From Tridacna crocea (Eukaryota > Mollusca > Bivalvia > Cardiida > Cardiidae): 64,000 nt of DNA. The notes below the pieces were generated by a model that had not been told where the DNA came from, made no database searches, and was given only the letters and a program-made list of their open reading frames with translations. The translations under genes and the position numbers were made by a program. Below are positions 19,671 to 31,225 of the stretch, in pieces. The number at the start of each line of letters is the position of its first letter. Position 1 is the first letter of the stretch. The DNA is taken from positions 21,973,001-22,037,000 of the forward strand of contig OX031058.1 in the NCBI GenBank assembly GCA_943736015.1, in the 5' to 3' direction.

Positions 19671-20449
19671 CGTTTTTTCAACGCCTAACAACGCATCCTC
19701 GTGAGATATTTTTCAATTTTTAAAAAAAAAATAACTAGTTGATTATTCTCTATGTTCGCCAAAGGACGGGTCTACATCATGATTCAGTCGGTTGTTAACA
19801 AAAGTGGATTTTACAGATCCGTCACTAGGTAATGTCTTGCCTGGTACAATGCACGCAGATGCATTCAGCCTGCTTTTGCAAAAGCGTGTCTCATAAATAT
19901 TACTCAAATCTGTTCTAGTGACCACCTCTATTAAGCAAGCAACTTGCATATGGCAAACATACTTTAAGTTCCAAAAAGGTCAAATATGTGAAATGTACCT
20001 GTGCCAAGCAATCGCCTGGCTTTAGTACGCCAATGACTTTCACTCAATATGCCTGCTTAATATACAAGATGGACTGCACTAGCAAATACACTGAATAGTA
20101 AAGTTTGCTGTCGACACAATATGACTGTAATGAGATTGGCGACCTCGTATAGAAACATAAAACATTTTTACAGTAAGTGAACCTACGCTGCTCAATATCA
20201 CTCAACACATATTTACAAGCTTTTATTTCTTAAGCGGTATTTTTTAAAAGGTACGTGCAATTACAAAGAAAGGACTAATTGAACAACTGAATGATTGTAG
20301 AGATAACGATTTTCCAGGAAATCTTTCATACAAAAGACAATAAAGTGACGGTACGAAGATAATTGTGACACAGATGTTAAAATCAATCTTCTCTTCTACC
20401 CATTTTATATGGTCTTGCGTTTCAACGATCCAGTGGAAATGGACTCTTG
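19671..20449. other. No gene; part resembles the body of family C
   Basis: At about 19775-19890 CATGATTCAGTCGGTTGTTAAC, GTGGATTTTACAGATCC and GATGCATTCAGCCTGC recur in the C-related stretches at 29.3, 35.2 and 61.2 kb. The rest is featureless. Confidence 0.45.
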
Positions 20450-20606
20450 AAGACTTAGTTGAAAAAAAAAATGCTAGAAACCAGGATTTCCTCCTTTTCT
20501 CCACCTTGTTTCCTATTCGTCGTAAATAATATCTATCCTGTGAGTCTCAATCGAATAATACTTTTAGTTTGGGCACGATAAAGTTTTGCTGTTTTGTAAA
20601 GAGTGA
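20450..20606 (-). mobile_element. Family A1 MITE, right half
   Basis: AAAATGCTAGAAACCAGGATTTCCTCCTTTTCTCC, TTTTGCTGTTTTGTAAAGAG. The left half is not recognisable. Confidence 0.55.
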
Positions 20607-21039
20607 ACTCTGTCAGAGTGAAAGATATTTGCTCGGTCTCTTTCGATGTAATACAATCCAATATAACCCAGAAAGGTTTATGTAAGGGCTATACTCCACA
20701 ACATTTCCAAACGACAACTCCTACAGGGCGTAATAAAAATCTATGCGGTCTTCGTCTGAGGTTTACTTATCGCAATGACATGTATACCCTTTTTCCATTG
20801 TTGGTGAAATATATTAAAGCGGTTTAAACGATTAAGGTCTGAAGTTTTTAGGTTGACAAAGACTGAAAAAGTCTTTTCAATATTTTCTGCACTTTATTTT
20901 TATACTACCCCCATTATCACTAAAACATACGGAATTCTGATAGGGTATCTTGGGTATGAGTTATTCAGAAAACCTCACAATCTCTGTCAGCTATTTCATA
21001 TTTATAGTTTATCATGAGTTGTCAAATCACTTCGAAGTT
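20607..21039. other. No gene or repeat recognised
   Basis: The ORF at 20603-20827 shows no domain or codon pattern that would support it. Confidence 0.4.
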
Positions 21040-21197
21040 TTTTTTAACAAAAAGGGGAAAAAATACATGTTTTTTCAAGCAGTGTTTCTACCACTCCAGG
21101 GGTAAATTCCATTATCTGAAGCACAGTTTGTTTTTCGTCTGCATGAGTTTCAGCATGTTTACAAATTGTAGTCTGCTTAAGAGTTAAATACTATTGC
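21040..21197 (-). mobile_element. Family A remnant
   Basis: GGGGAAAAAATACATG, GCAGTGTTTCTACCACTCC, TTCGTCTGCATGAGTTTCAG and GTCTGCTTAAGAGTTAA keep the order of the right half of family A. Confidence 0.5.
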
Positions 21198-22356
21198 CTT
21201 TTTATTTGATAATCATGAACATGCTTAAAAAAGTCGTTAAATAAAAACAATAAAAAAATTGTATCAGTACCTTACGTGCTTTGATTTTTGAAGGCTGACG
21301 ATCAATCGTGTCAACACTCCCTTTTCAATGAAATACAAATAGAGATATCTTGGTTTCCGTCAAGAATTCCCGGTCTCAAAGGCTCCAGAGCAGACAAAAC
21401 ATTATTACTTAACTCTTCCATAACAGCAGTCCCTTAACACCGATTTCATATTTTCAACAGATTAGCTAAATCATACAGATGTAAAAGAAGCCCTTGTCCA
21501 AAATGAACGGTGTAAAAATAAGTCTTTTTTTTTAAAGAGAACAACTTTGCAAAGATTCTTTGTAGAACTTCTTCAAAACCTGTCACATTTTTTGTATATA
21601 AAATCGTCTAAAGCGCTGTCCGATGGGAAAAAAAAACTTTACCTTGCCATCGGTGTAAATCTAGTATTTGACTGCAGAAAACACGCCGTCTGACATTGGA
21701 TGTACACACTGTTAAAATCGTTTTTCCCAAAATATCCATAAAATACAGGCTATTTGGAGCTGATCTTGAAGCTAAGAATGTCCATCTTATCTATATGTAT
21801 TAGGAGTTCCAACGATTAAGCATTAGAGCACTAAATAGTCTAATAGACAAGACAATCACCATAACCAGTCCAATTTTAAGCCTTTCTTATTACAGATCCA
21901 AGATAGGAATATACTTCGTTCGCAGTCCGATTTCGATCTACCTTGCCGTTTGAAGCAAAAAGAATTGCCAAAGGAACATGAAAGGATTAACAATAATAAG
22001 GTGGGCTCAGGGATATCGGTCTCAAGGTACAGGGTGTTGTAGCCGTAGAAAATCGGACACCAAAGTGAGGCTGTTATTAAACATTTTCCTCGTCACAAGA
22101 GGCTTTGTCTAATGCAAGCGTCGCAATGGATTTCCGGTTAGAACGGAAATTTATTTCTACTTTCGATTCGAATCGATTGGAACCTCAACTGTAAAAGACA
22201 TACAGCGACAGGATATTGGGGTATTGTGGAAACAAACCTTCTAAACGAGTACTCAGAAGTTCGTAATTTGCACAAATTGAAAGACGAAATCAAAGCGCTG
22301 AAAGCTCGGAGTGCCATAATTCGGGTTCGGGGCTCACCCAAATGAGAAAACCCAAC
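21198..22356. other. No gene recognised (1.2 kb)
   Basis: AT-rich with a few G/C-richer patches near 22.0-22.3 kb. The minus-strand ORF 22138-22341 has no recognisable motif. A faint B-like trace (TTACAGATCCAAGATAG) lies at 21890. Confidence 0.4.
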
Positions 22357-22569
22357 TTAACCTTATCTTTCTAAATAACTGGAATGAAACTTTCAAGCTG
22401 ATAGGAAAATCACAAATGTTGCTATTTCAAGGATATATTTTAGGCAAAATTATATCTGTATCGAACAGTGTAGATCTAAGATCAGACAGCACAGAACATG
22501 CAGTCTGTCCTTGATCTACAATGTCTGTAAAAGGTTAGTGAGTTGTGTTCAGCAGTCTGAGGGATAATA
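22357..22569 (+). mobile_element. Family B MITE
   Basis: TTAACCTTATCTTTCTAAATAAC, GTTGCTATTTCAAGGATAT, and an imperfect hairpin AACAGTGTAGATCTAAGATC with loop AGAACATG. Ends TTCAGCAGTCTGAGGGATAA. Confidence 0.75.
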
Positions 22570-22821
22570 AGTAAACTTTTTTCAAGATGTATTTTCGATA
22601 GAAGTTTGGCAGCAAACGAAATGCAATTAGAAATTTTCATAGGTATTCCTATATACTGTAGCCTAACATGAGTTAAAAAAAAAGAATAATCTTCTACAGC
22701 AAATGAGAATGAAAGTACATTTAGTTGAATAAAAGTGAGTCTGCAGAAAGATCATTTGATTTCACATGCAAAATAGAACTATTTCTTTTTACTTTAATGT
22801 AGTTTTGGCTTTTTTGACTGG

Positions 22822-22870
22822 AGAGAGAGACAGAGACAGGGCCAGAAACAGAGACAGAGAGACAGAGAAG
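22822..22870. repeat. GAGACA microsatellite
   Basis: GAGAGAGACAGAGACAGGG pattern with interruptions. Confidence 0.9.
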
Positions 22871-23195
22871 AGATTTAAATGTGTTTTATTTTGAGAAGCG
22901 TACTTAAGTGAATGTTCCAAGTATTCTGCAATAGCAATATGCCCACCCGTTTGATGTTACACATTTATGACTCCAGTTATCTCGCATAGATCTTCTGATA
23001 AGCCCTCTTTGAAAGTTCCTTCCTCCTCGGTAATTGTTTCAATAACTTACAGGAAAAACGAGGTTATTCTGCGGTGACGAACAAAGCAGAAAAAGCCATA
23101 ATGAATAAAAACCCTTAAACTCCTTAGTATTACTGTAATTGTGTATATTGACATTGTAGATTAAGATCAGATTGAGCAAGTCTGACTGAGTGTTC

Positions 23196-23424
23196 TTAAC
23201 TCTTTACCACACGAGAAAATTTTAGACTAGTCCCAACTGAAAGCATTTGCAGACAACAAAATAAAGGTGACTGAAAAATAGATATTTGTTCTGGGAAGGG
23301 TAGAAAACACTGTGGGAAAAGGAGAAAATGCAGGTTACCAGCATTTTCTCCTTTTCCCACAGTGTTTTCAAAAGGTTTCTTTCTCAGGGGCGTCAAAAGT
23401 ATGGATTGTATGGTAATGGGTTAA
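23196..23424 (+). mobile_element. Family A1 MITE, 229 bp
   Basis: TTAACTCTTTACCACACGAG to GTATGGTAATGGGTTAA. The hairpin shoulders read CACTGTGGG / CCCACAGTG on both arms. A single mismatch lies near the centre (GCAGGTTACCAGC). A family B trace precedes it. Confidence 0.9.
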
Positions 23425-23528
23425 TTATTTAAAAAAAAGTTAATGTTTACTTTATATTTTTCAATCAATTGTTCAGAGAATAGGAAAGTTTAGGGGTATA
23501 CAAAATATTCGAACGATAAGATAATTAT

Positions 23529-23826
23529 ATGGATCTTTGTGCTTTAACTCAATATGTCCATTTACTTATACTTAAATATGTCCAAACAGTCTTAGGTTAT
23601 ATAACTTGCGTCCCAATCAACACCTTTTTTACTATTTCTCAATACATGCATCCACATAATGCATGTTTACTTTTCCATAATCTTAATAAACCTTTTTTCG
23701 GGGTTACAGGAGATATAGGCCTACTAGTATCATCATAGTCCTTCACTCAAACCTATGTGGTGGATTCTCACCAGAAAAGTTTTACCAGGAAAATTGTAAT
23801 GAAAAACCACAGCACAGCTTTTACCC
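23529..23826. other. No gene recognised
   Basis: The plus-strand ORF 23529-23738 shows no domain; A/T-rich low information. Confidence 0.35.
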
Positions 23827-24194
23827 CATCTTCGCAAGCCAAGGCTTACGATTTACTTCGCTCGATTCGATTTTTACATTCTCCCGATACGCTTTTTCAT
23901 TGAATGCAGCCAGCTCTAACTGCAACGAATGAAATCACTCGTAGCATTTCGTCTTTGATAGAAATAGAACAAGGTCGCTACCTTTCGAAAAGAAGGTAAA
24001 CATGGAAATTCACATAGATATCTGCTTATCGTTTCATGTGTATTCATAAGCGGTTTGTAAAACGATATTTCATTGGCTTTAAGAAATATGATGTAAAGGG
24101 GATAATAACCAGCATCCAATAGAGGGCGCATCGCAGGAATCTCGAAATCGGGCTCAATCAGCCGCAGTGATCGTAACCTTGGCTAGCGAAGATG
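23827..24194 (-). mobile_element. Family H non-autonomous DNA transposon, 368 bp
   Basis: CATCTTCGCAAGCCAAGG at left, complement of CATCTTCGCTAGCCAAGG at right. Flanked by TTTTACCC (23819-23826) and, after one extra G, TTTTACCC (24196-24203). Inverted relative to 9437-9837. Confidence 0.85.
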
Positions 24195-24239
24195 GTTTTA
24201 CCCCACAGAGAGGCAATGTTTTTTTAAGGGACCGTTTGC

Positions 24240-24260
24240 CCCTTCCCCCCCCCCCCCCAC
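24240..24260. repeat. Poly-C tract
   Basis: About 13 consecutive C residues; length is likely unreliable. Confidence 0.8.
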
Positions 24261-24299
24261 TTAACAGGACTACTGATTTCTGTCATTTATATTGAGTTA

Positions 24300-24420
24300 C
24301 ACTTAAAAGAAAGTTTTCAACAATACAGAGGGAAAGGGAGGAAACGATGATAACCGTTACTGCCTCCTTGTGTCACCATGTTTTCTAGCCAAAAACGTTG
24401 GTTTTGTAAAGAGTTCAATT
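24300..24420. repeat. Family A remnant
   Basis: GGGAAAGGGAGGAAACGATGATAACCGTTACTGCC and GTTGGTTTTGTAAAGAGTT: broken hairpin and right end. Confidence 0.45.
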
Positions 24421-24509
24421 GCTCAGCGTGACTTTTTGCAAACGGAATTCGCAGTCTGATGTACGAGTAGGATGTACACCAGAACTCTAGGTAAGAGAGA
24501 GTGATAGTA

Positions 24510-24640
24510 TAGAGTTAATATTCTAACTCCATTATTTCTATTTGAAACCCAATGCTGTGGGTACTCATTAGAATCGTCTCGATGAGACGATTCTAATGAG
24601 TACTCACAACATAGGTTTTAGTGGAGAATAATCAATATTT
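24510..24640. repeat. Foldback with 36-bp inner arms
   Basis: GGGTACTCATTAGAATCGTCTC, loop GAT, GAGACGATTCTAATGAGTAC. Pairing continues with interruptions through AACCCAATGCTGTG / CACAACATAGGTTTT. Seen once in this window. Confidence 0.8.
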
Positions 24641-25302
24641 TCTATTTTGAAATGAAAATCACTCCCTCTATCTAGCGCTCTGTACACTATCCAATATTTA
24701 GAGAATTTTTTTGACTGAAAAGGATTTGAATTACAATTTCTCAGATTCAATATAACAGTTTCTATTTCGATACCAGCCTATTGGTTATCTCTTTCGGTGC
24801 CAAATATACGATCTCAGCTCCTTTCGTTGAGTGAAAAACACAAATCAATGATGCCCAGAAATAATTTATCTTACAGGATTGACAAGATAATTGCATAGTA
24901 TAGATCTATGATCACACATTTGGTACCATCTGATCTTGATTTTTGCCGTTCGCAAACCCGCTCTTTTTGCCCATGTCTCTGATAACGTATAAACGAATAC
25001 CTCGACTGGAGCTCGTGACTATATTCTGAAAGGCCGACGCACAGCCATTAACCTCTTAACTTCCAGCAATCTATTAAATTATCTTTTACCGTTGACATAT
25101 AAATATCTTCAGTATCTTATCACGAAAATTTGCATACTTGAAGGAAGTTGAAGTTTTATTTCAGATTTAGATATCAAATGTTAATTACACAGAATTACAT
25201 TTAAGCCCAGTTTTGAGTAGTGCTCCATTTTTTTTTTTTTTTTCCTGATAAACTGATAAGACTTTACAGAAAAGTTTGTCGTAAAAGACAGGTATTGTTT
25301 GG

Positions 25303-25525
25303 TTAACCCAAACGACAAACTTTTGGACTAGACCAAATTGAAAGCATTTGCAGACGAAAATTCAACTATTGCTGAAAAGATGATTTCTGTCTATGATAGG
25401 GTAGAAAACATTGTGGGAAAAGGAGAAAATGCTGGTTACCAGCATTTTCTCCTTTTCCCACAATGTTTTTAAAAGGCTACTATTCCAGACCCGTAAAAAC
25501 CAGGGATTGTTTGGGAAAGGGTTAA
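25303..25525 (+). mobile_element. Family A1 MITE, 223 bp
   Basis: TTAACCCAAACGACAAACTT (6 bp shorter than the usual end) to TTTGGGAAAGGGTTAA. Perfect hairpin on GCTGGTTACCAGC. A fragment of another right end (GTCGTAAAAGACAGGTATTG) abuts on the left. Confidence 0.9.
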
Positions 25526-25997
25526 ATGTTGAAGAGCAGAAAATGTTAGATCCTTCTTTTTCACCAAAATCGGTTTGACTTGACCATATTATTTCCTAAG
25601 GAAATGCCTATGCTGGAAAATTGAACAACATAGCCATTGTCATGAACGTTAGCTGCTTTTGCCACAATATTTTCCGGTCAGTGACATCTATTCACTGGCG
25701 TACATGGTTAATTGTCCATTTCTCAGTCTGATTCGGCTTCAAAAGATACCATTTGCCAGTAATTACGCCAATTGTGCAAATATTGAAGAGTTCTTGTAAT
25801 TGTCGTTTGGGCGTTGCCACATAATTATTGCAGACGACGATTGTTAAAAGAAGAAAAGAAAGAAACCCATTTGTCGTTTGGCGCGCGCGTGTTCCACAAT
25901 ATTGGGTCCTGAAACTTTTACCTGGATCGATTTGCCGTCTTTTCAGAACGCTAACTTGACTGTACAAAGGTGTTAAATTCTATGGAATTCTATACAC

Positions 25998-26105
25998 GAC
26001 CGGAAACCGCCATATTGCCTTAAATAAAGCCACGTGACTTGTCTTTAGTGGGCTCAGGTAAACTTTCATGAAGTCAAACATTTGCACTTTCGGACACCGG
26101 AAGTG
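25998..26105. promoter_or_regulatory. Cluster of promoter-type motifs (ETS, YY1, E-box)
   Basis: Within 110 bp: ACCGGAAACCGCCATATTG (ETS-like CCGGAA next to a YY1-like CCGCCATATT), CCACGTGAC (E-box) and CACCGGAAGTG (consensus ETS site). No adjacent exon can be named, so this is a motif cluster only. Confidence 0.3.
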
Positions 26106-26329
26106 CCGAGGAATGGGAAGAGACGAAGGGAACTGTAAATAATTCTACCCTTTTTATCTAACATGTCTTCTGTCTCTTCGATAAAGAGAAAAGTTTCCTT
26201 TTACAGAGTTAGTTCTGTTTACGAGCGCAGGTATAAGAACATATCATATGATTACAAGATTATAAGATATATTTTTTTTGTATTTTATAGTGAGACACTC
26301 TTTTATCTCAGGCTTTCGCAGACGATAGA

Positions 26330-26425
26330 ATTGTATACAAGCGTCCAAATTGAAAGCATTTACAGACAGCAAATTAATTTGGCTATCCTCGTATCATGAT
26401 TTATATCCTTCAAAAACTAGAAAAC
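26330..26425 (+). repeat. Family A fragment
   Basis: GTCCAAATTGAAAGCATTTACAGACAGC and the following lines match the left body of family A; hairpin absent. Confidence 0.5.
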
Positions 26426-26549
26426 TTGAAATATTACAGATACATGTAACACAACCTAAAATGCAAGGGAAGGAAAGAAAACTTTAACGTTTGACCAAGT
26501 CATCACAGATAACGATGTACCTTTTCAAACTTTTTTACCAGCATTGACG

Positions 26550-26640
26550 AAATAAAATGTATTTGTCGGAAATGCAGGTCAAGATCAGACTCCAGAGGAC
26601 TTGAAGTTTGATCTTTGTTCTACATAGTCCACTACTTCGC
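26550..26640. repeat. Family B remnant
   Basis: CAGGTCAAGATCAGACTCCAGAGG and GATCTTTGTTCTACATAG form a weak inverted pair. Confidence 0.4.
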
Positions 26641-27383
26641 AGTAGAGCTTTACCAAACTGTGTCTTTATCCTGTTGCGGAAATGAATTTGTGGCCATCGA
26701 AAAAAGCTTATAACGTTACATATATATTACGTCGTTGGGTAACGAAAAGATAAAGCAATAGGGAAAAAGAACCGTTGGTACATAATTTCTTCAATAATTC
26801 ATCTTTAATCACAGTGTTTTCAGAAACCTCAATGCGAAAAGGAAATAATATATAGATCTAAAAACCTTCTATCATCAAAGTTTACAAAAGAAAAGTTGCA
26901 AAAAAGTCTGCATTCAAAGAGGAGCCATATAAAAGATGTACGTTTTAAAAGAAGATCTCATTGCAGGCGAAAATGTTAACCTTTTTCAAACTAGATTAAG
27001 ATAGATAGATATTTATTCAGACAAGTACACATAGTCATAATACATAAACAAAAACAAATTAAGGAAAGTTATATTTAGTTAAGATTTTCTACTTGCAAAC
27101 GCAATACCAAATGACAAACTATATACTTTCAAAAACTGAAAGGATTTTTGTGCTACAGTAGACATGCGCAAAACAAAAATTAAATAGAAACGGAAAGTGT
27201 CGTTTCTGACTAGCCCGCGTGGACCTCTCAGGCTGATCCGAGATGACATTTTACGCAAATGTCCGATTTCCCTCTTTTGTGCGTCGCAGGGCATAATGAA
27301 CACATCGTTAGAGAGACAATCAACAAAAATATGGGAGAAAAACCCGTTCATTTCAACGTTTCTCCATTTGTCAGAGTGTTCTC
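26641..27383. other. No gene recognised
   Basis: GATAGATAGATATTTATTCAG near 27000 is a short GATA repeat. The minus ORF 27079-27498 runs into the A3 hairpin and is not credible as a gene. Confidence 0.4.
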
Positions 27384-27612
27384 TTAACCCTTTACTCCAT
27401 AGATAGTCATTTCTACGCATTGCTTGTATGAGCCTTTGGAAAAAATTGTGGCAAAAGGTGAAATTGCTCGTGACGAGCAATTTCACCTTTTGCCACAATG
27501 TTTTCTATGCTATCAAAAGGTTGCATATATACATAAGAAACAGCTTTGTCCTTGCTGTTATCTAGGGTCAATTAGAGATACCATAGAAATGTATTATGGG
27601 GTAAAGGGTTAA
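27384..27612 (-). mobile_element. Family A3 MITE, 229 bp
   Basis: TTAACCCTTTACTCCATAGA to TATTATGGGGTAAAGGGTTAA. The hairpin GGCAAAAGGTGAAATTGCTC, centre GTGAC, complement is perfect. A reference copy for A3. Confidence 0.92.
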
Positions 27613-28327
27613 TCCTGTTTTGCAAGAGAGGAAAAGGTTCCAGAACGTAAAGATAGCGGTGGTTTAGGGCTTGGCTTCCAATTATTGGTCTATCTTGGTC
27701 GATATTCTGTTACTTGATGCTAACATGGCAGTCTCTTGTTGTCTCTGTCAATACTTGTAGCATAACAGGCATTGTTAACTTTTCTTCCAGCCGATAAACT
27801 CTTAAATGTGCAATAGAAACACTGCAAAACTCAAAACGAGACTAGTTTGTCCGCTGTCGTTTTTTGCTTCCAATGGTTTCTCCGTTCTCGATGATGTTAT
27901 CTGTGATCGGTGGTTATTTTGCTTGAATGATGTTTTTACCCTGTTTTCAATGGTATTTCAACCATTTTGTGATGAAATATCACAAAGTAAGGTCTTACCT
28001 GGGTTTAACAGACACAATACAGAAGTCCTGCAAAGTCTCGCACGTAAATCGCAACCAGGGAAGGAATCGAGAACAAATTTTCAGGGTTTTTTTTTTTTAT
28101 TCTTTATGAAGTTATCGCTAAACACGTTTAGGGGATAGGAAAGTGCATTTTCTAACCTAATGAAAAAAAAAATGTTGAGGAAAAAGATACATTTAAGAGA
28201 CATTTGCTTCTTTCCCCCCCCCCCCCCCCCCCTCCCCTTCACCCCTTTCCCCTTCCATGAAAAAAAAAACGTTAATGTCACATAGGCTCGGCGAATGCTT
28301 TTTTTGATTAAATTCCTGTTTTTTAGT
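27613..28327. other. No gene; homopolymer-rich
   Basis: T9 near 28085, A9 near 28165 and about 19 consecutive C at 28214-28232, then A9. ORFs here reflect these runs. Confidence 0.45.
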
Positions 28328-28555
28328 TTAACCCATTACCACACAATCCCCACTTTTGGCGACCCTGAAAAAAAGCTTATAGAAAACATTGTGGGAAAAG
28401 GAGAAAATGCTGGTAACCAGCATTTTCTCCTTTTCCCACAATGTTTTACACCCTTCAAAAAACAAATTCCAAATTTTCAGTCACTTTTATTATGTCATCT
28501 GCAAATGCTCTCAATCTGGACCAGTCTAGAATTTTGTCTTTTGGTAAAGAGTTAA
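28328..28555 (-). mobile_element. Family A1 MITE, 228 bp
   Basis: TTAACCCATTACCACACAAT to CTTTTGGTAAAGAGTTAA; perfect hairpin on GCTGGTAACCAGC. Confidence 0.92.
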
Positions 28556-28970
28556 AGGGGTGTTGTTCTTCACGTCAAAGACATTCCCGATATTGTCACA
28601 CTTACCTCTAAAAAGCCAAGAGTTTTGGACATTTAGATATTCGATCTGCAATGGATGCACCGAAATACTGTCGTTAGAAAATTCCTTGAAATAGGAAGAA
28701 TTCAATTATGTTTCTTTGCGTGAAAGTAAAGTTTCTGGATTATCCATCTAGCAATGTAAAGAAAAAGACTGCAGTTGGTTAAAGTCTGTTCAAGTTCTCC
28801 TTAGTTCTTTGACACAGCCACGGTAAAATGAAATAATACGATACTACATAAGGGCTTCTATAATAATATAAATCACAGTATCATTTACATGCTGATTTCG
28901 TCGTTAGCGACAAATGATCCTTAATATGCTATAATTAGAAATCAAAACTTATTCTAGGACAATGTAGGTT
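28556..28970. other. No gene or repeat recognised
   Basis: AT-rich sequence up to the SINE target site. Confidence 0.4.
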
Positions 28971-28982
28971 AAAACTAGACTG

Positions 28983-29247
28983 TTGGTTGGTTGTATTGGG
29001 GTTTAACGCCACTTTAACAGCTAAGGTCATATCATGGCGGTCGGTGACGTACATGTGTTTCCTGGCTGTCTCACACCGGTGCTAACACTACTTTCTTTCC
29101 AAAGCCACCGACTACTTTTCCCACATGCTTCAGCAGAGGTGAGAGGCGAAAATACGCCGGCAAGAAAGTTCGCCTTAACCGGGTATCGAACTCACAACCA
29201 TCAGGTCATGAGTCCGACACGCTCGCCACTGAGCCACCCGGGCAGGC
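28983..29247 (-). mobile_element. tRNA-derived SINE with 12-bp target duplication
   Basis: On the minus strand the element starts GCCTGCCCGGG, carries an A box TGGCTCAGTGG and a B-box-like AGTTCGATACCC, and ends GGCGTTAAACCCCAATACAA followed by CCAACCAAC. AAAACTAGACTG flanks it at 28971-28982 and 29248-29259 exactly. About 265 bp; pol III-transcribed and non-coding. Confidence 0.88.
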
Positions 29248-29269
29248 AAAACTAGACTGTACAAAACAC

Positions 29270-29470
29270 ACGGTATGACCTTGAAGCTAGACTCCCATTA
29301 CCTACGTGCTATTGGTCAATTTTCAGCAGTCAAATTCTACCTCATGATTCAGTCATTTGTAAGACAAAGATTTTAAGGATCCATATTTATATCATGTTTT
29401 GCTTGGCATAAAGTGTCAAGGGGATGTATTAAGCCCGCATTTCATAGAGTATGACTCATCTTAAACCGAA
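29270..29470. repeat. Family C body remnant
   Basis: CTCATGATTCAGTCATTTGTAAGAC, AAGGATCCATATTTATATC and GGGGATGTATTAAGCCCGCATTTCATAG recur with other C copies; the palindrome itself is lost. Confidence 0.45.
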
Positions 29471-29599
29471 ATAATTAACCTCCATTTATTTACTGTCAAA
29501 TGACCGTTTCAAAATTAATTTACAAAAAGCTTATGAATTGCACTGCTGTAGACCTTTTGCCGCCATTGGTTACAAAACTACAGGAAGTGACGCAATAGC

Positions 29600-29745
29600 C
29601 ACGAAAATGTTTTATCTTACCTCTTGGCCAGACGACAAGAATGAAAACACTCGCTGACGAGAAATTTAATTGTAACAGTTAAACTAAAACAAGGTAATGT
29701 ATCTTTGAAAGGTGAGAAGACATTATAGAAAAGAAAAAGCTAAAA
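29600..29745 (+). mobile_element. Family A MITE, left half
   Basis: CTTACCTCTTGGCCAGACGAC...AACACTCGCTGACGAG and AGGTGAGAAGACATTATAGAAAAG, stopping at the hairpin position. Confidence 0.45.
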
Positions 29746-29855
29746 TAAAGAACTGTGCTCTCTTCTCCTTGGCACACCCTTCTGCCTAACAGCGCATTTA
29801 AATATACTTTTTGGTCCCATTCTTTTGGTTCGTCGAAAGACGTATGGTTTTGCTG

Positions 29856-30083
29856 TTAACCCTTTCCCAAACGGCATATTTTGGACCAGACCAAATTGAA
29901 AGCATTTTGCAAATGACAAATTAACAGTTGCTAAAAAGATGATTTTTCTATATGATAGGGTAGAAAACATTGTGGGAAAAGGAGAAAATGCTGGTTACCA
30001 GCATTTTCTCCTTTTCCCACAATGTTTTCAAAGGCTTCTATTCCTGACCCGTAAAAACCAAGGATTGTTTGGGAAAGGGTTAA
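29856..30083 (+). mobile_element. Family A1 MITE, 228 bp
   Basis: TTAACCCTTTCCCAAACGGC to TTTGGGAAAGGGTTAA; perfect hairpin on GCTGGTTACCAGC. Its complement is nearly identical to 12498-12726 and 34737-34965. Confidence 0.93.
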
Positions 30084-30594
30084 ATACCTACACCATCGAT
30101 CAAAATTTAATTCAGCCGGATAAAAGATACTTAGAACACGGTTTACAAATACTGTTAAAAGAAAAAGAAGCGTGGTTCTTTGTGAGCAAAAACTACATTT
30201 GACCACACGTTTTATTATAACAAAAAATACAAGGTCATAGAAATTTCGGCGATTGTTTAGAATAAGTTTTCGAAGGCAGAAATGTGTATTTTACAGAAAT
30301 AACTATGAAGGAAGTGCTCTCATTCAAATATTCGTTCAGCCTCCTACCGACTAAGTGCGAAATACGTAAACCCTTTTCCTATTAAATAAGTTCGATAAAA
30401 TTTTCAAGCCGATGGTTTAAAAAAAACCGAATTGTTTACTTAAAATGTATTTTTGAGGAAAATATATCCATATCGAACAATGTTAAAATGAATCTCCATG
30501 AGGAAGTATATTAAGCAAGACGTCTCATAGTCATGCATCCATAAAACCCCTATTGTCTGACAACCAACCGAATAGTGGTCGTTAGAACGGTCCT
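30084..30594. other. No gene recognised
   Basis: AT-rich; traces of a family B body (TTCAAGCCGATGG, AATATATCCATATCGAACAATG) at 30400-30490. Confidence 0.4.
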
Positions 30595-30710
30595 TTGACA
30601 AGCCGAAAACTGACCTATAGCAAACGTTTCGACTCATATCAGTCTGTCGGACTGCGCAGGCTGACATGATTCGAAAAATTTTTGCAGGATGCATTAAACC
30701 CTCATTTAAT
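30595..30710. repeat. Family C palindrome, one arm diverged
   Basis: CATATCAGTCTGTCGGACTGCGCAGGCTGACATGATTCG, with TTTTTGCAGGATGCATTAAACCC as the adjoining body. Confidence 0.6.
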
Positions 30711-30721
30711 GGCTCATATTT

Positions 30722-30832
30722 ATTGAGAGGGAGAGAGAGACAGAGGGGGGCAAACAAAGACAGACGGACAGACATACAAACAGGCAGGTAGGCAGGCATG
30801 CAGATAGACAGACAGACAGGCAGCTAGCTTTA
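30722..30832. repeat. GAGA/GACA/GGCA microsatellite
   Basis: GAGGGAGAGAGAGACAGAGG grading into CAGACAGACAGGCAGC units. Confidence 0.95.
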
Positions 30833-31225
30833 GATTGTTGTAGCTGATGTCTGTCTGAATGTGCACATGTTACGAAAATAGGGTTTTACACGGCTCTCCA
30901 CAATATTTAAGTTATATCACGACGACACGCCATTTATTCATGCCACCGTTTCGCTAGATCTCGACTTGTGCGAGGTCCAGTTCTGAAGAGAAAAATGAAA
31001 ATGAAAACTTTACTCGCTCATCCGTTTGACAACCATAACCGCTGGAGGCAATGAAATCTGTTGCACCAATGATTACCAAGTTGTCAGTTTTGTTATTTCT
31101 GACGATATAATATTGATGGTAACATCATTATCGTTTTGAATTTGATATTTGTATACATACAGTGCTGAGTTCACAAGGTCGTAGAGTTCGTGTCCATGTA
31201 ATGTGTTAAACGAGATAATTATAAA
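30833..31225. other. No gene or repeat recognised
   Basis: Nothing supportable. Confidence 0.4.

Noticed and set aside
28214..28232. Poly-C tracts (also at 24.2 and 39.4 kb) as possible structured elements
   Set aside because: Simple homopolymers of uncertain sequenced length, with no flanking structure.
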